Positions 57,193 through 64,000 of a DNA stretch of 64,000 nucleotides are shown here, piece by piece. The DNA is from Comamonadaceae bacterium OS-1 (GTDB taxonomy: Bacteria > Pseudomonadota > Gammaproteobacteria > Burkholderiales > Burkholderiaceae_C). The notes under the pieces were generated by a model. It worked only from the letters and a program-made list of their open reading frames with translations, was not told the origin of the DNA and searched no databases. A program made the translations under genes and the position numbers. The stretch lies in contig AP026969.1 in NCBI GenBank assembly GCA_027923965.1, forward strand, positions 620,001 through 684,000, read 5' to 3'. How positions within the stretch are numbered: the stretch's first letter is position 1; every line of letters begins with the position of its first letter.

Positions 57193-57496
57193 TTTTCTCA
57201 CTTTGTTTCCCCACGGTCTGCGTGGGTTCAGTCGTCACAGTTTTACATGTGAAACTGCAGGCGATTGCGCACCTCTCATCAATATTGAGTACGAACGCCG
57301 ATCAGGGGTCGGTTCAACAAAACCCCAACAGTTGCTGCTAAATTTTTGGACTTGTGATCTCTCGCTTAACTTTTGACTTATGCAGGAAAAAATCGGGGTA
57401 GCGAAAGCAAAACGGGGGAACAACAGGGGGAACGAAATGCACTTTGAAAAATGGAAACCTAGCATCCATGCGGGCTTCAAGGCTTCTTTCAATTGA
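57193..57496. promoter_or_regulatory. Right-end region with arm-type repeats
   Basis: No gene. GGGGGAAC occurs at 57414-57421 and 57426-57433; the surrounding 22 bp (57411-57432) match 46261-46282 at 20 positions. The promoter of the minus-strand small secreted genes must also lie here. Confidence 0.6.
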
Positions 57497-57509
57497 CCCC
57501 AGCCCACCA
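57497..57509 (+). other. attR: degraded tmRNA 3' end
   Basis: CCCCAGCCCACCA resembles the tmRNA 3' end CCCCAGCTCCACCA with one base lost, preceded by TTCAATTGA where tmRNA has TTCAAATCC. A tmRNA-like terminator follows 10 bp later, as it does after the intact gene. Confidence 0.6.
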
Positions 57510-57518
57510 TAAAACGTT

Positions 57519-57555
57519 AAGGCCGTTTGCTGACATCCAGCAAACGGCCTTTTTC
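57519..57555 (+). terminator. Second tmRNA-type terminator (right border)
   Basis: A perfect 14-bp stem AAGGCCGTTTGCTG / CAGCAAACGGCCTT with loop ACATC, then TTTCATT. No gene ends here on the plus strand; together with the attR sequence it looks like the displaced original end of the tmRNA locus. Confidence 0.85.
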
Positions 57556-57569
57556 ATTAGAAAATGCTT

Positions 57570-58532
57570 TTATTTTCTCTTGAAAATTGCGTTTCCCAAT
57601 GCTTTGGGTAGGTAAGAAAAACTTAACGGATCCAATTGAAAGTGCTCCTTTAAAAGAGCAAGAGGTAATTTCTTTCGGTGCATGATGCGATGGAGCAAGT
57701 CTTGCGCGAAAGAGGTGCGCAACGTATTCAAGTTATTTTGAATATGCGCGCGCTGTGGTTCAGTAATGGGAAATAATTTGCAAGTCAGCTTTTTATATTT
57801 AATTTCATTGTGAACCCGGAGCAGGTGCTTCTCACTCCCCCAGCCTGTTCCTGCATAGACGTTTACGCCGGAACCATAATGCGCTTCACATTGACTGGAA
57901 AAAGCTACTTTGGCACCACTGTGTGCAATATCCATCCAGAATAAGTAATCCTCACCGGCATTAGTGAATTCAACTTTAAAGCGATTTTTGGGAAATCGTA
58001 AAAAATCATATAAAACGGTGGAAGTCCCAATGACATTGCCCCGAATGATTTGGTCCAACAAGTCGCCTTGGTAGGCATGCAAACCCCGCTGGGTGCCGGG
58101 TAGCTGTGGGTGGTCGCTTGGTTGAATGCGTCCAGCCCGTGCGAATGCCCCGACGGTTGAGTTAAGTTGGTAGTGGTCGGTAAAATAAAACTCGTATCCC
58201 GCCTCCAAAGCATGAACGGCGCGTGACAAATGGTCGTTGGACCATTCGTCGTCGGAGTCAAGAAATGCGATATAGCGCGTTGCTGTAGGCACGCGGTTGA
58301 GACCTGTATTACGTGCAGCCCCGGGCCCCCCATTGGGTTGCAAAACGATTTGCACCTGAAAGTCTACCGAACCAATGCTTTTTAGTTCAGATTCGGCAGA
58401 CACCGGGGATGCGTCATCAATGATCAACACGTGTACCGGCATCGACACCGATTGTTGCGCCGCAATACTCTTTAGCGCTTTGGCAAGTATTCCTGTTTTA
58501 TTTTGATAATAAGGAATGATGACCGAAATCAT
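57570..58532 (-). CDS. Glycosyltransferase family 2
   Basis: 320 residues. GT-A fold: MISVIIPYYQNKTGILAKAL, VLIIDDASP, GGPGAARNTGLNR and the metal-binding FLDSDDEW near residue 92. It transfers a sugar from a nucleotide donor, by context in exopolysaccharide synthesis. The C-terminus is Lys/Leu-rich without clear membrane helices. Its start overlaps the acetyltransferase stop as ATGA. Confidence 0.9.
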   Translation of the reverse strand: MISVIIPYYQNKTGILAKALKSIAAQQSVSMPVHVLIIDDASPVSAESELKSIGSVDFQVQIVLQPNGGPGAARNTGLNRVPTATRYIAFLDSDDEWSNDHLSRAVHALEAGYEFYFTDHYQLNSTVGAFARAGRIQPSDHPQLPGTQRGLHAYQGDLLDQIIRGNVIGTSTVLYDFLRFPKNRFKVEFTNAGEDYLFWMDIAHSGAKVAFSSQCEAHYGSGVNVYAGTGWGSEKHLLRVHNEIKYKKLTCKLFPITEPQRAHIQNNLNTLRTSFAQDLLHRIMHRKKLPLALLKEHFQLDPLSFSYLPKALGNAIFKRK

Positions 58533-59644
58533 GAATGAGATTCCAATACTGAAGTTGGAACAGGTGTGATTCCAGATTCACCTGTGGCGGTATTTCCAGG
58601 AGATTCTTCTGCTTTTTTATGGCGACGCGCAGCCAGTTTTTTAAGCCAAGCCCAACGATAGCACGTCAGATGGTACAGGGTGCGCTTGCTCTCGGTCCAG
58701 CGGGTATGCCATTCCATCATTCGGCCATAGTACTCGAGTCGCTTTATGGTGCCTTGACCAAAAATCTGTTCAACTTCATCTTGGCTGAGCAGGAACGCCG
58801 GAGAATAGTTTTTAATGGTTTCATCGTACGTTGTTTTTAAAACGACGAGAGTTCCTGCCCGTTGCACGCATAAGTTAAGCGCCACTGTTTTTTCATTGAA
58901 GAAGTATTCATACACTACCGCTTCTCCCCGTTTTGCCGCGTTTTGCAGTAGCTGTATATAAAACATTCCCTGGGGATTTTCAGGATGTATGGCTGTGCCT
59001 TCGGATGCTTTCCATCCAGAGCTTTCCAACACACCATAGCGTGCAATTGCCCCCGCCATATCTTCAGGTGCAGTGAGCACACGCATGTGGATAAGGATGC
59101 CCTCCGTTGCGAGCTTATTGCGCTGCTTGCGCATATTTTGGCGCAAATTCTTACCGCGCGCCGCCCAGTAATCTTCGAATGTCCCTAGGATATCTATCCA
59201 GCCTGTGTCGATGTAATCCAAATGTTTGGTATCCAGCTGGTCGGCCTCCCGAGGGGCAAGCAGCGGATCTATTTGGGTCATGGAGAAGCCCAGACAAAGC
59301 CCAAGAGGGCCCCGCAAGAGACTGCGGGCAATGTGTGCGGTCGTGAGGTGCTTTGCGGCAACCCAGACGCCCAGAGGAAGTTGGGATGGCTGGAAGGTTC
59401 GCCATTGAAGTGAGCCGCTGGGTACCGCCAACAGCATGACAACCACAGTGCCAGCTTCCCGCCCAATGAGCAACCTCTCTGTGCCAGTTCCGAATATTTG
59501 GTACGCGGAGCAAACGGCAGTTGCCGTCATGAATGGCAGGTCGGCACGGACTGCATTAAGTCGATCCCATTCGGTTAACAGATCTGGCGTTGAAGGAAGA
59601 GCGCTGGCTGGCAAATTTTGCCACTGGAGTGTTTGGGACGGCAT
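58529..59644 (-). CDS. GNAT-type acetyltransferase (BioF2/CelD-like)
   Basis: 371 residues. YWAARGKNLRQNMRKQRNKL (about 160-180) and the segment with YGVLESSGWKASEGTAI and FFNEKTVALNLCVQRAGTLV match the double-GNAT acyltransferases found in polysaccharide loci. It likely adds an acyl group to a sugar or lipid intermediate in the cytoplasm. It lies between the glycosyltransferase and the aminotransferase of the locus. Confidence 0.8.
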   Translation of the reverse strand: MPSQTLQWQNLPASALPSTPDLLTEWDRLNAVRADLPFMTATAVCSAYQIFGTGTERLLIGREAGTVVVMLLAVPSGSLQWRTFQPSQLPLGVWVAAKHLTTAHIARSLLRGPLGLCLGFSMTQIDPLLAPREADQLDTKHLDYIDTGWIDILGTFEDYWAARGKNLRQNMRKQRNKLATEGILIHMRVLTAPEDMAGAIARYGVLESSGWKASEGTAIHPENPQGMFYIQLLQNAAKRGEAVVYEYFFNEKTVALNLCVQRAGTLVVLKTTYDETIKNYSPAFLLSQDEVEQIFGQGTIKRLEYYGRMMEWHTRWTESKRTLYHLTCYRWAWLKKLAARRHKKAEESPGNTATGESGITPVPTSVLESHS

Positions 59645-59663
59645 GGCGTATTTTCTTAAGGCG

Positions 59664-60941
59664 TTATGTGCTTACGGGGAGGCGGTTCGCCTGCTGCGTC
59701 TGTAGTAAACGGAGCACCGCTTGTGCTGTATGGTTTATATCGGCAGTATTGAGGTCTTGATGGCATAAAAGCTGTAACACATGGTGGCTCCATAGTGGGC
59801 CAATATCGCCAGGTAGCGACGGTGTTTTGGGCCAAATGCGATCCCACCTAAATACTGGCAACTTCATGGCTCTCAGGGCTTGGTATATGGAGTCTGGATC
59901 ATCTACCCACAATGGATATACATAAGGTGCTGCCGACGCTACAGAATCTGCAAAAATGGGAAATAACGGTCTGGCTCCCGGTGCATTAGCGAAAAATGCA
60001 GCATAGCTCGCAAAATTTATCTGACGCTGCAGAATGATACGGCCGCGGGGTAGAACGGTTTTGAGGGCAATTGCGGTCCACAGCGGCGTTTGTTCTATGC
60101 GGGCCATGTCACAGTCGCGCATCATTTCTGCAGCTTCTGGATTCTTGACGATGTCGGACACCTCAGATTGCTGGCCGCGAATATTTTTTAGTTTGAAAAA
60201 TGATGCTAAAAATGGCCGGATGCCTGCAAAGCGCTTATACCGTGATGCAAGTTCAATTACATCAACACAACCTTTGATCTGTGATTTTAAGGAGGGGCTT
60301 TCCAAATTCAAAGGTTTGATTGGTCTGTGTGCCGATGCCAGTAAACCTGCTTCGGGTAGTGGAAAAAACTTTGACAGGCTCGCTGTCGAAAAATCGCCCC
60401 ACTCACCCACAGCGCGCTCCCCTGCCTGGCCAAAATAGCAGTGGGCGCAATCTTCAATCAGGGCAATCCCCCGATCGTCACACCACTGGCGTACTGGTTT
60501 TAGCGATTTGGCCAATCCAAAATAATGGGGTACCAACATGGCCTTGCATTCTTTAGCGGTAGATTCCGCGATCGCATCAAGGTTTGGCAAACCGCTGGAA
60601 AGTACCCCAAAATAAGCAACATTCAAATTGGCTAGTAAAACAGGTGCCACCATGGTGGGGCAGTGGTAGGTGGGCACTAGTACCAAACTGAATGCAGGTA
60701 AATCAAGTTGCAGCAACGCCTGGTGAATGGCTGCCCGTCCACTGGTTGTAAGTGCCTTGTACTTTAGATTTTCGACACTGTGCACATTGGGGACATCCAT
60801 GCGCCCAAAACTTTCCCAATCGAGTACCGGGCCGCGCGGCAATGGTCGGTGGTAACCATTGAATTCCTCTGAATTGCTTTGCAAAAAATGCTCTCGTGAG
60901 ATTTGGTTAGTTGGTTGGTGCAGGTGCAGAGGCACCGGCAT
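59664..60941 (-). CDS. DegT/DnrJ/EryC1/StrS family aminotransferase
   Basis: About 425 residues. ALTTSGRAAIHQALLQLDL, LVPTYHCPTMVAPVLLAN, ALIEDCAHCYFGQ and the PLP Lys in STASLSKFFPLPEAG define the family, which aminates keto-sugars for surface polysaccharides. The start is uncertain: ATG 60941 is used; a GTG at 60980 is open in frame, and both overlap the upstream TPR gene. No clear ribosome-binding site supports either. Confidence 0.85.
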   Translation of the reverse strand: MPVPLHLHQPTNQISREHFLQSNSEEFNGYHRPLPRGPVLDWESFGRMDVPNVHSVENLKYKALTTSGRAAIHQALLQLDLPAFSLVLVPTYHCPTMVAPVLLANLNVAYFGVLSSGLPNLDAIAESTAKECKAMLVPHYFGLAKSLKPVRQWCDDRGIALIEDCAHCYFGQAGERAVGEWGDFSTASLSKFFPLPEAGLLASAHRPIKPLNLESPSLKSQIKGCVDVIELASRYKRFAGIRPFLASFFKLKNIRGQQSEVSDIVKNPEAAEMMRDCDMARIEQTPLWTAIALKTVLPRGRIILQRQINFASYAAFFANAPGARPLFPIFADSVASAAPYVYPLWVDDPDSIYQALRAMKLPVFRWDRIWPKTPSLPGDIGPLWSHHVLQLLCHQDLNTADINHTAQAVLRLLQTQQANRLPVST

Positions 60942-61581
60942 CTGTGGGTTCAACTGCTGGCTCAGTCCATTTGCCAACACCTTTGAGTTTTTCTTTTAAT
61001 ATCGTTTGGGGAAAACCTAATGCGTATGCTTTGTGGGCCTGAATTTCGGCTTTGGTATATTCTTTAAGGTCAAAATAATTCAAACCCAAGTTAAAGTGGG
61101 TAAATGGATTTTCTTTGCCTTCTGCACCTTCCGCAGCGATATCCAGTTGTTGTATAGCCTCAGGTGTCCTGCCACCTTTTGCAAGATACATGGAGAAAAT
61201 AATACGTGGGATGGCGTCATCTGGGCGAAATCTTAATGCTCGGTCAAAATAGCACGATATCGAATACCGCATATGCGGCGGTTTTTCTGTTTTTGTTTTT
61301 TCACCATATCGCATGGCTGCCATTAGTGCGCGATGGTGGTTGGGGAAAGCGCGCAATGTGTAATCTATATCTGCTCCGATATAGCCGGTATCTGCTTGTA
61401 TGAGCATTTCAACTCTTGAAGTAAAGTGGAAATCCTCCACTGTACTCAGAATAGGTCCTTTGCTTGTTCTGTAGTCGTAAGGGCCATAGCCTGATTTTAG
61501 GGGGCCACATTCAGCCTCGCCCGATTGGGCTAGTGCTATTTGAGAAAAAAATATAAAAATAATGGGAATTAATTTAAACAT
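60907..61581 (-). CDS. Secreted TPR protein
   Basis: 224 residues. Signal peptide MFKLIPIIFIFFSQIALAQS; mature part with FDRALRFRPDDAIPRIIFSM and FNLGLNYFDLKEYTKAEIQA as tetratricopeptide repeats and a Pro/Ala/Thr tail. Periplasmic. It probably assists polysaccharide export or assembly. It overlaps the aminotransferase gene by at least 35 bp. Confidence 0.75.
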   Translation of the reverse strand: MFKLIPIIFIFFSQIALAQSGEAECGPLKSGYGPYDYRTSKGPILSTVEDFHFTSRVEMLIQADTGYIGADIDYTLRAFPNHHRALMAAMRYGEKTKTEKPPHMRYSISCYFDRALRFRPDDAIPRIIFSMYLAKGGRTPEAIQQLDIAAEGAEGKENPFTHFNLGLNYFDLKEYTKAEIQAHKAYALGFPQTILKEKLKGVGKWTEPAVEPTDAGASAPAPTN

Positions 61582-61593
61582 TTTAATGACTGG

Positions 61594-62442
61594 TTAATAA
61601 GGGTGGCCTGCCTGTATCCATTGCAGGGTCAGTCTTTCAACCTGCATTTGTGCAGCAGGATCGGAAAAAGTGTGGTCTGCATGGGGCAAGTCGTGCCTTT
61701 CAAGGTGCAGATGGCGAAAAACTTCGCGCCAATATTCATCCCTAGAAGCGTACTCCAGAAATTCTTTGGCGGTGTAGTCATTGTCACTGAGCAATAGAAG
61801 AATACGTCCGCCAAACTCCATCCATGCTGTCGCCATGCGTTGCTGAAATGGCCGATTTTCTGCGGTGGTAGGCGCGACTTTAGCCCTCGAAAGTCGAACA
61901 TTTTGGGCCAGACCTTGGAGTGCGGCCATTGCCACTTTGCCGCTGAGAAGTTTGACCCAGAACGCCCTCTGCATCAAGCGCTGGGTGTAATAGTGTTTGA
62001 CCTGGGTGCGCGCCAGGCTGGCCTCGGAACGGACCCAGGGATTCAACAGGCACAGGCCTGCCACGCGGGGGTCTTTGGTCTCGTGCACATACAGCAGTGC
62101 CGCGGATGCGGCATCGCACAGCCCCCACAAGACGATTTTCTCTACCTGCGGTACGCGGCTTTGCAGGCTGTCCATGGCGGCGCGGATGCCGGGGCTGGCG
62201 ATCAGGAAGTCGCCGGACGGCCCGTCGCTATCGCCCATGCCCTGGTAATCAAAGCGCAAGACCGCATGGCCCGCGGCAGCCAGTGCGCGTGCCAGCAAGA
62301 CAAACTGGCGGTGGCTGCCCACCCGGTACTGGGGGCCGCCCACCACGATGACGACACCTGTGTTCGAGGGGGTAGCGGGCAAGCTGAGCACCCCTACCAG
62401 GGTGTCTTGTCCGCAGGGGAATAACAGTGCGTGTTCGGTCAT
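61594..62442 (-). CDS. Exosortase A system-associated hydrolase 1
   Basis: 282 residues from the ATG at 62442. Alpha/beta hydrolase with VVIVVGGPQYRVGSHRQF and VLRFDYQGMGDSDGPSGDF near the start, the nucleophile elbow IVLWGLCDAASA (Cys in place of the usual Ser) and the late LPHADHTFSDPAAQ His. These match the exosortase-A-associated hydrolase 1 group. The substrate is unknown. It overlaps hydrolase 2 by ATGA. Confidence 0.88.
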   Translation of the reverse strand: MTEHALLFPCGQDTLVGVLSLPATPSNTGVVIVVGGPQYRVGSHRQFVLLARALAAAGHAVLRFDYQGMGDSDGPSGDFLIASPGIRAAMDSLQSRVPQVEKIVLWGLCDAASAALLYVHETKDPRVAGLCLLNPWVRSEASLARTQVKHYYTQRLMQRAFWVKLLSGKVAMAALQGLAQNVRLSRAKVAPTTAENRPFQQRMATAWMEFGGRILLLLSDNDYTAKEFLEYASRDEYWREVFRHLHLERHDLPHADHTFSDPAAQMQVERLTLQWIQAGHPY

Positions 62443-63263
62443 GCGGGTACGCCCACCAAGGCCGGGGGGGCAAGTGCCGCCAGGGTGGCGGTCAGCAAGG
62501 CTGGGGCCTCCTCGATTTCGCTGGTCTGCCAAAACGCCGGTCCCATGACGACCTGGCTGCGCACGGCAAAGCCTGCGGCCTGCCAGGCTTGTAGCGGCTT
62601 GGCGGTGGCGGGCGACAGGCTGGCATCGGCCTGGGTGGACAGGTCCAGCCATTCGAGCCGACCTGCGGCAGCGGGCGCAGCCAAGGTCGCCTGCTCCAAA
62701 CCCGAAGCCAGCGTTGCGGATAGCCGGTACCCGGCGATGTCCACCGGCGTGCCGGCCGCCAACTGCGCACGCAGCCCGTCCATCACGGCTTTGGCATTGC
62801 CGCTGGCCAGGTCGCCCGCGGCTTTCAGGCGCAAAAATTGTTGCAGCAGCGGTTTGCCCGCAGGGGTGGGAGCCCAAAACAAGAAGTTGCAGGGTTCATC
62901 CAGTTGCGCCGCGGCCTGGGCTGCCAGCAGGCAACCGGCGCGCAGCCCCCACAGCCACAGGGGGGCATCGCCCTGGCGGCGCAGCCACTGGCAGGCCAGT
63001 ACGACATCGTCCACCCAGGCCTGCCAGGAGGCATCGCCGAAGTCGCCAGAGCTGTCGCCACAGCCCAGCAAATCCAGTTGCAACACGGCGTAGCCGTGGG
63101 CGGCCAGGGCTTTGGCTTGCAAGGCGGCCATGCGGCGCGACTTGTTCATTTCTTCGGCGAAAGGGTGCACGTAGGCCACCAGCCCGCGCGCCGTGCCACC
63201 CTGGGCGGGGTGGAAGATGGCGAAGCGCTGGCCAGATCCGACGGGCAAGAAGAAAGCGTCCAT
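62439..63263 (-). CDS. Exosortase A system-associated hydrolase 2
   Basis: 274 residues. YVHPFAEEMNKSRRMAALQA and VLQLDLLGCGDSSGDF give the characteristic start; the nucleophile elbow reads LWLWGLRAGCLLA, with no Ser or Cys at the catalytic position, so it may be inactive or structural. It pairs with hydrolase 1 in the same operon, preceded by the acyl carrier protein. Confidence 0.88.
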   Translation of the reverse strand: MDAFFLPVGSGQRFAIFHPAQGGTARGLVAYVHPFAEEMNKSRRMAALQAKALAAHGYAVLQLDLLGCGDSSGDFGDASWQAWVDDVVLACQWLRRQGDAPLWLWGLRAGCLLAAQAAAQLDEPCNFLFWAPTPAGKPLLQQFLRLKAAGDLASGNAKAVMDGLRAQLAAGTPVDIAGYRLSATLASGLEQATLAAPAAAGRLEWLDLSTQADASLSPATAKPLQAWQAAGFAVRSQVVMGPAFWQTSEIEEAPALLTATLAALAPPALVGVPA

Positions 63264-63278
63264 CGGATGCCTAGCCCC

Positions 63279-63530
63279 TTAGCTCGCGAGTTTGGCGTCT
63301 ACGAAATCGACCAGTGCGCCCACGGTCGCAAAGGTCGAGCCGTCCATGTCGTCGTCGTCCACCGTCAGGCCAAAATGCTCTTCCAGGCGGGTGATGAGAG
63401 ACACCACGGCCATCGAGTCCAGCTCGGGAATGGCACCCAGCAAATGGGTTTCGCGGGTAAAAGCGGCGCTGCGGCCATTCAGGCTCAGCACTTCGTTCAG
63501 AACCGCCTTGACCTCTTGTGTCACATCCAT
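63279..63530 (-). CDS. Acyl carrier protein (exosortase A locus)
   Basis: 83 residues from the ATG at 63530. The phosphopantetheine attachment Ser39 lies in ELDSMAVVSL; helices MDVTQEVKAVLNEVL and ITRLEEHFGLTVDDDDMDGS are typical. It is probably loaded by the divergent acyl-CoA ligase and used in the polysaccharide locus. It precedes hydrolase 2 by 15 bp. Confidence 0.9.
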   Translation of the reverse strand: MDVTQEVKAVLNEVLSLNGRSAAFTRETHLLGAIPELDSMAVVSLITRLEEHFGLTVDDDDMDGSTFATVGALVDFVDAKLAS

Positions 63531-63753
63531 GAGAACCCCTGTTGTGTTGTAAGCAATTGCACCTCCAAGAGGGCCGCGTCCTCTTGGCAGGAGGGGCGGC
63601 CTGTGGCCCGGCAAATAGAGGCACGGGTGGCGGTGGCTGAGAAGAAGGCCGCATTTTAGGGTGGGTACCAGTGGCTTTGGCCTGGAGGCCCCTGTGCGAT
63701 ACTTTTAACGGTTGTTTTTGGCGCTTTTCCCTCTTTTTTCTTGCGTGACCCCT

Positions 63754-64000
63754 ATGCGTGAATCCACACTTTTGCATGAACTCATTGCCTGTGCCGCCCA
63801 GCGTGCCCCGCAAAACCGTGCGCTGACCTACGGCGCGGTGTCCATGGCTTACAGCGAGCTGGACACGGCGGTGGCGCAGTGCGCGGCCGGTTTGATGGCT
63901 CTTGGGCTGGGCCGGGGCGAACGTGTGGCGATCTACCTGGAAAAGCGCTTTGAAACCGTGATCACCAGCTTTGGCGCGCCTGCCGCCGGTGCCGTGTTTG
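63754..64000 (+). CDS. Acyl-CoA ligase (AMP-forming), exosortase A locus, 3' truncated
   Basis: The first 82 residues only; the gene leaves the right edge. STLLHELIACAAQRAPQNRA and LTYGAVSMAYSELDTAVAQC, then GLGRGERVAIYLEKRFETV, is the normal start of AMP-dependent acyl ligases. The position opposite the acyl carrier protein and hydrolases matches the exosortase-A-associated ligase. The AMP-binding core lies outside the window. Confidence 0.88.
   Translation, partial: MRESTLLHELIACAAQRAPQNRALTYGAVSMAYSELDTAVAQCAAGLMALGLGRGERVAIYLEKRFETVITSFGAPAAGAVF

Larger units (their letters stand above)
46136..57509. mobile_element. tmRNA-integrated, satellite-like genomic element (about 11.4 kb)
   Basis: Borders: tmRNA 3' end with terminator on the left, a degraded tmRNA-like 3' end with a second terminator on the right, and matching GGGGGAAC arm repeats near both ends. 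Contents: integrase, AlpA-type regulator, zinc-ribbon-like small proteins, primase/helicase, origin-like iteron array, further excisionase/AlpA-like proteins, coiled-coil protein, SRAP protein, Ntn-hydrolase-like protein, secreted small proteins. There are no capsid, tail, lysis or conjugation genes. This gene set fits P4-like satellites or minimal integrative elements. Flanking chromosomal genes have a different, more GC-rich composition. Confidence 0.85.

Noticed and set aside
46136..57509. CRISPR array or full prophage in the element
   Set aside because: No regularly spaced repeats of CRISPR type, and no capsid, portal, terminase, tail or lysis gene was found.

Overview
The window is high-GC bacterial chromosome from the Burkholderiales, most likely a Comamonadaceae member close to Rhodoferax or a relative. 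The support is the conserved block gyrA-serC-pheA-tyrA-aroA/cmk-rpsA-ihfB-lapA-lapB-hldE(kinase)-hldD, a fused AroA-Cmk protein, a tmRNA whose tag reads ANDERFALAA, and a family of short intergenic palindromes typical of this group. The genus is inference; no 16S or other species marker is present.

Layout. 1-5032: end of a Gfo/Idh/MocA oxidoreductase, a PIN / ribbon-helix-helix toxin-antitoxin pair, and a three-gene set (DUF6502, DUF5666 lipoprotein, intradiol-dioxygenase-like lipoprotein). 5108-6432: smr-radC. 6496-13539: a sucrose / beta-fructoside cassette with a GH32 hydrolase and LacI repressor divergent from a four-gene ABC importer. 13616-15331: fkpB-ispH and a small membrane protein. 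15332-15909: a repeat-rich spacer. 15910-27153: one long minus-strand alpha-galactoside operon, in transcription order two permeases, binding protein, GH4 alpha-galactosidase, ATPase, GH36 alpha-galactosidase, galE, galT, galK, with a divergent LacI regulator at 27316. With the sucrose cassette this encodes uptake and breakdown of raffinose-type sugars. 28479-43346: an exporter, a DUF1993 protein, then the LPS-heptose / lap / ihfB / rpsA / aromatic-amino-acid / serC / gyrA block. 43574-45740: ompA, ubiG, gph.

46150-57509 is an integrated mobile element of about 11.4 kb sitting in the 3' end of the tmRNA gene (45761-46149). It has a P4-type integrase, an AlpA-type regulator, small zinc-ribbon-like proteins, a primase/helicase, a striking mirror-image repeat array that looks like a replication origin, two more excisionase/AlpA-like DNA-binding proteins, a coiled-coil protein, an SRAP (YedK-like) protein, a possible proteasome-like Ntn hydrolase, a DUF4124-like secreted protein, and a small secreted-protein cluster with a decayed nuclease gene. 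No capsid, tail or conjugation genes are visible, so it resembles a phage satellite or minimal integrative element. A degraded tmRNA 3' end and a second tmRNA-like terminator mark its far border.

57570-64000: start of an exopolysaccharide locus of the exosortase A (PEP-CTERM) type, with a glycosyltransferase, an acetyltransferase, a DegT-family aminotransferase, a TPR protein, the two exosortase-A-associated hydrolases, an acyl carrier protein and a divergent acyl-CoA ligase cut by the window end.

The most interesting observations are the origin-like mirrored iterons (51751-51868), the two tmRNA-end/terminator modules and matching arm repeats bracketing the element, and a decayed second copy of the fkpB start at 6459-6493, which suggests that the sucrose cassette was inserted between radC and fkpB.
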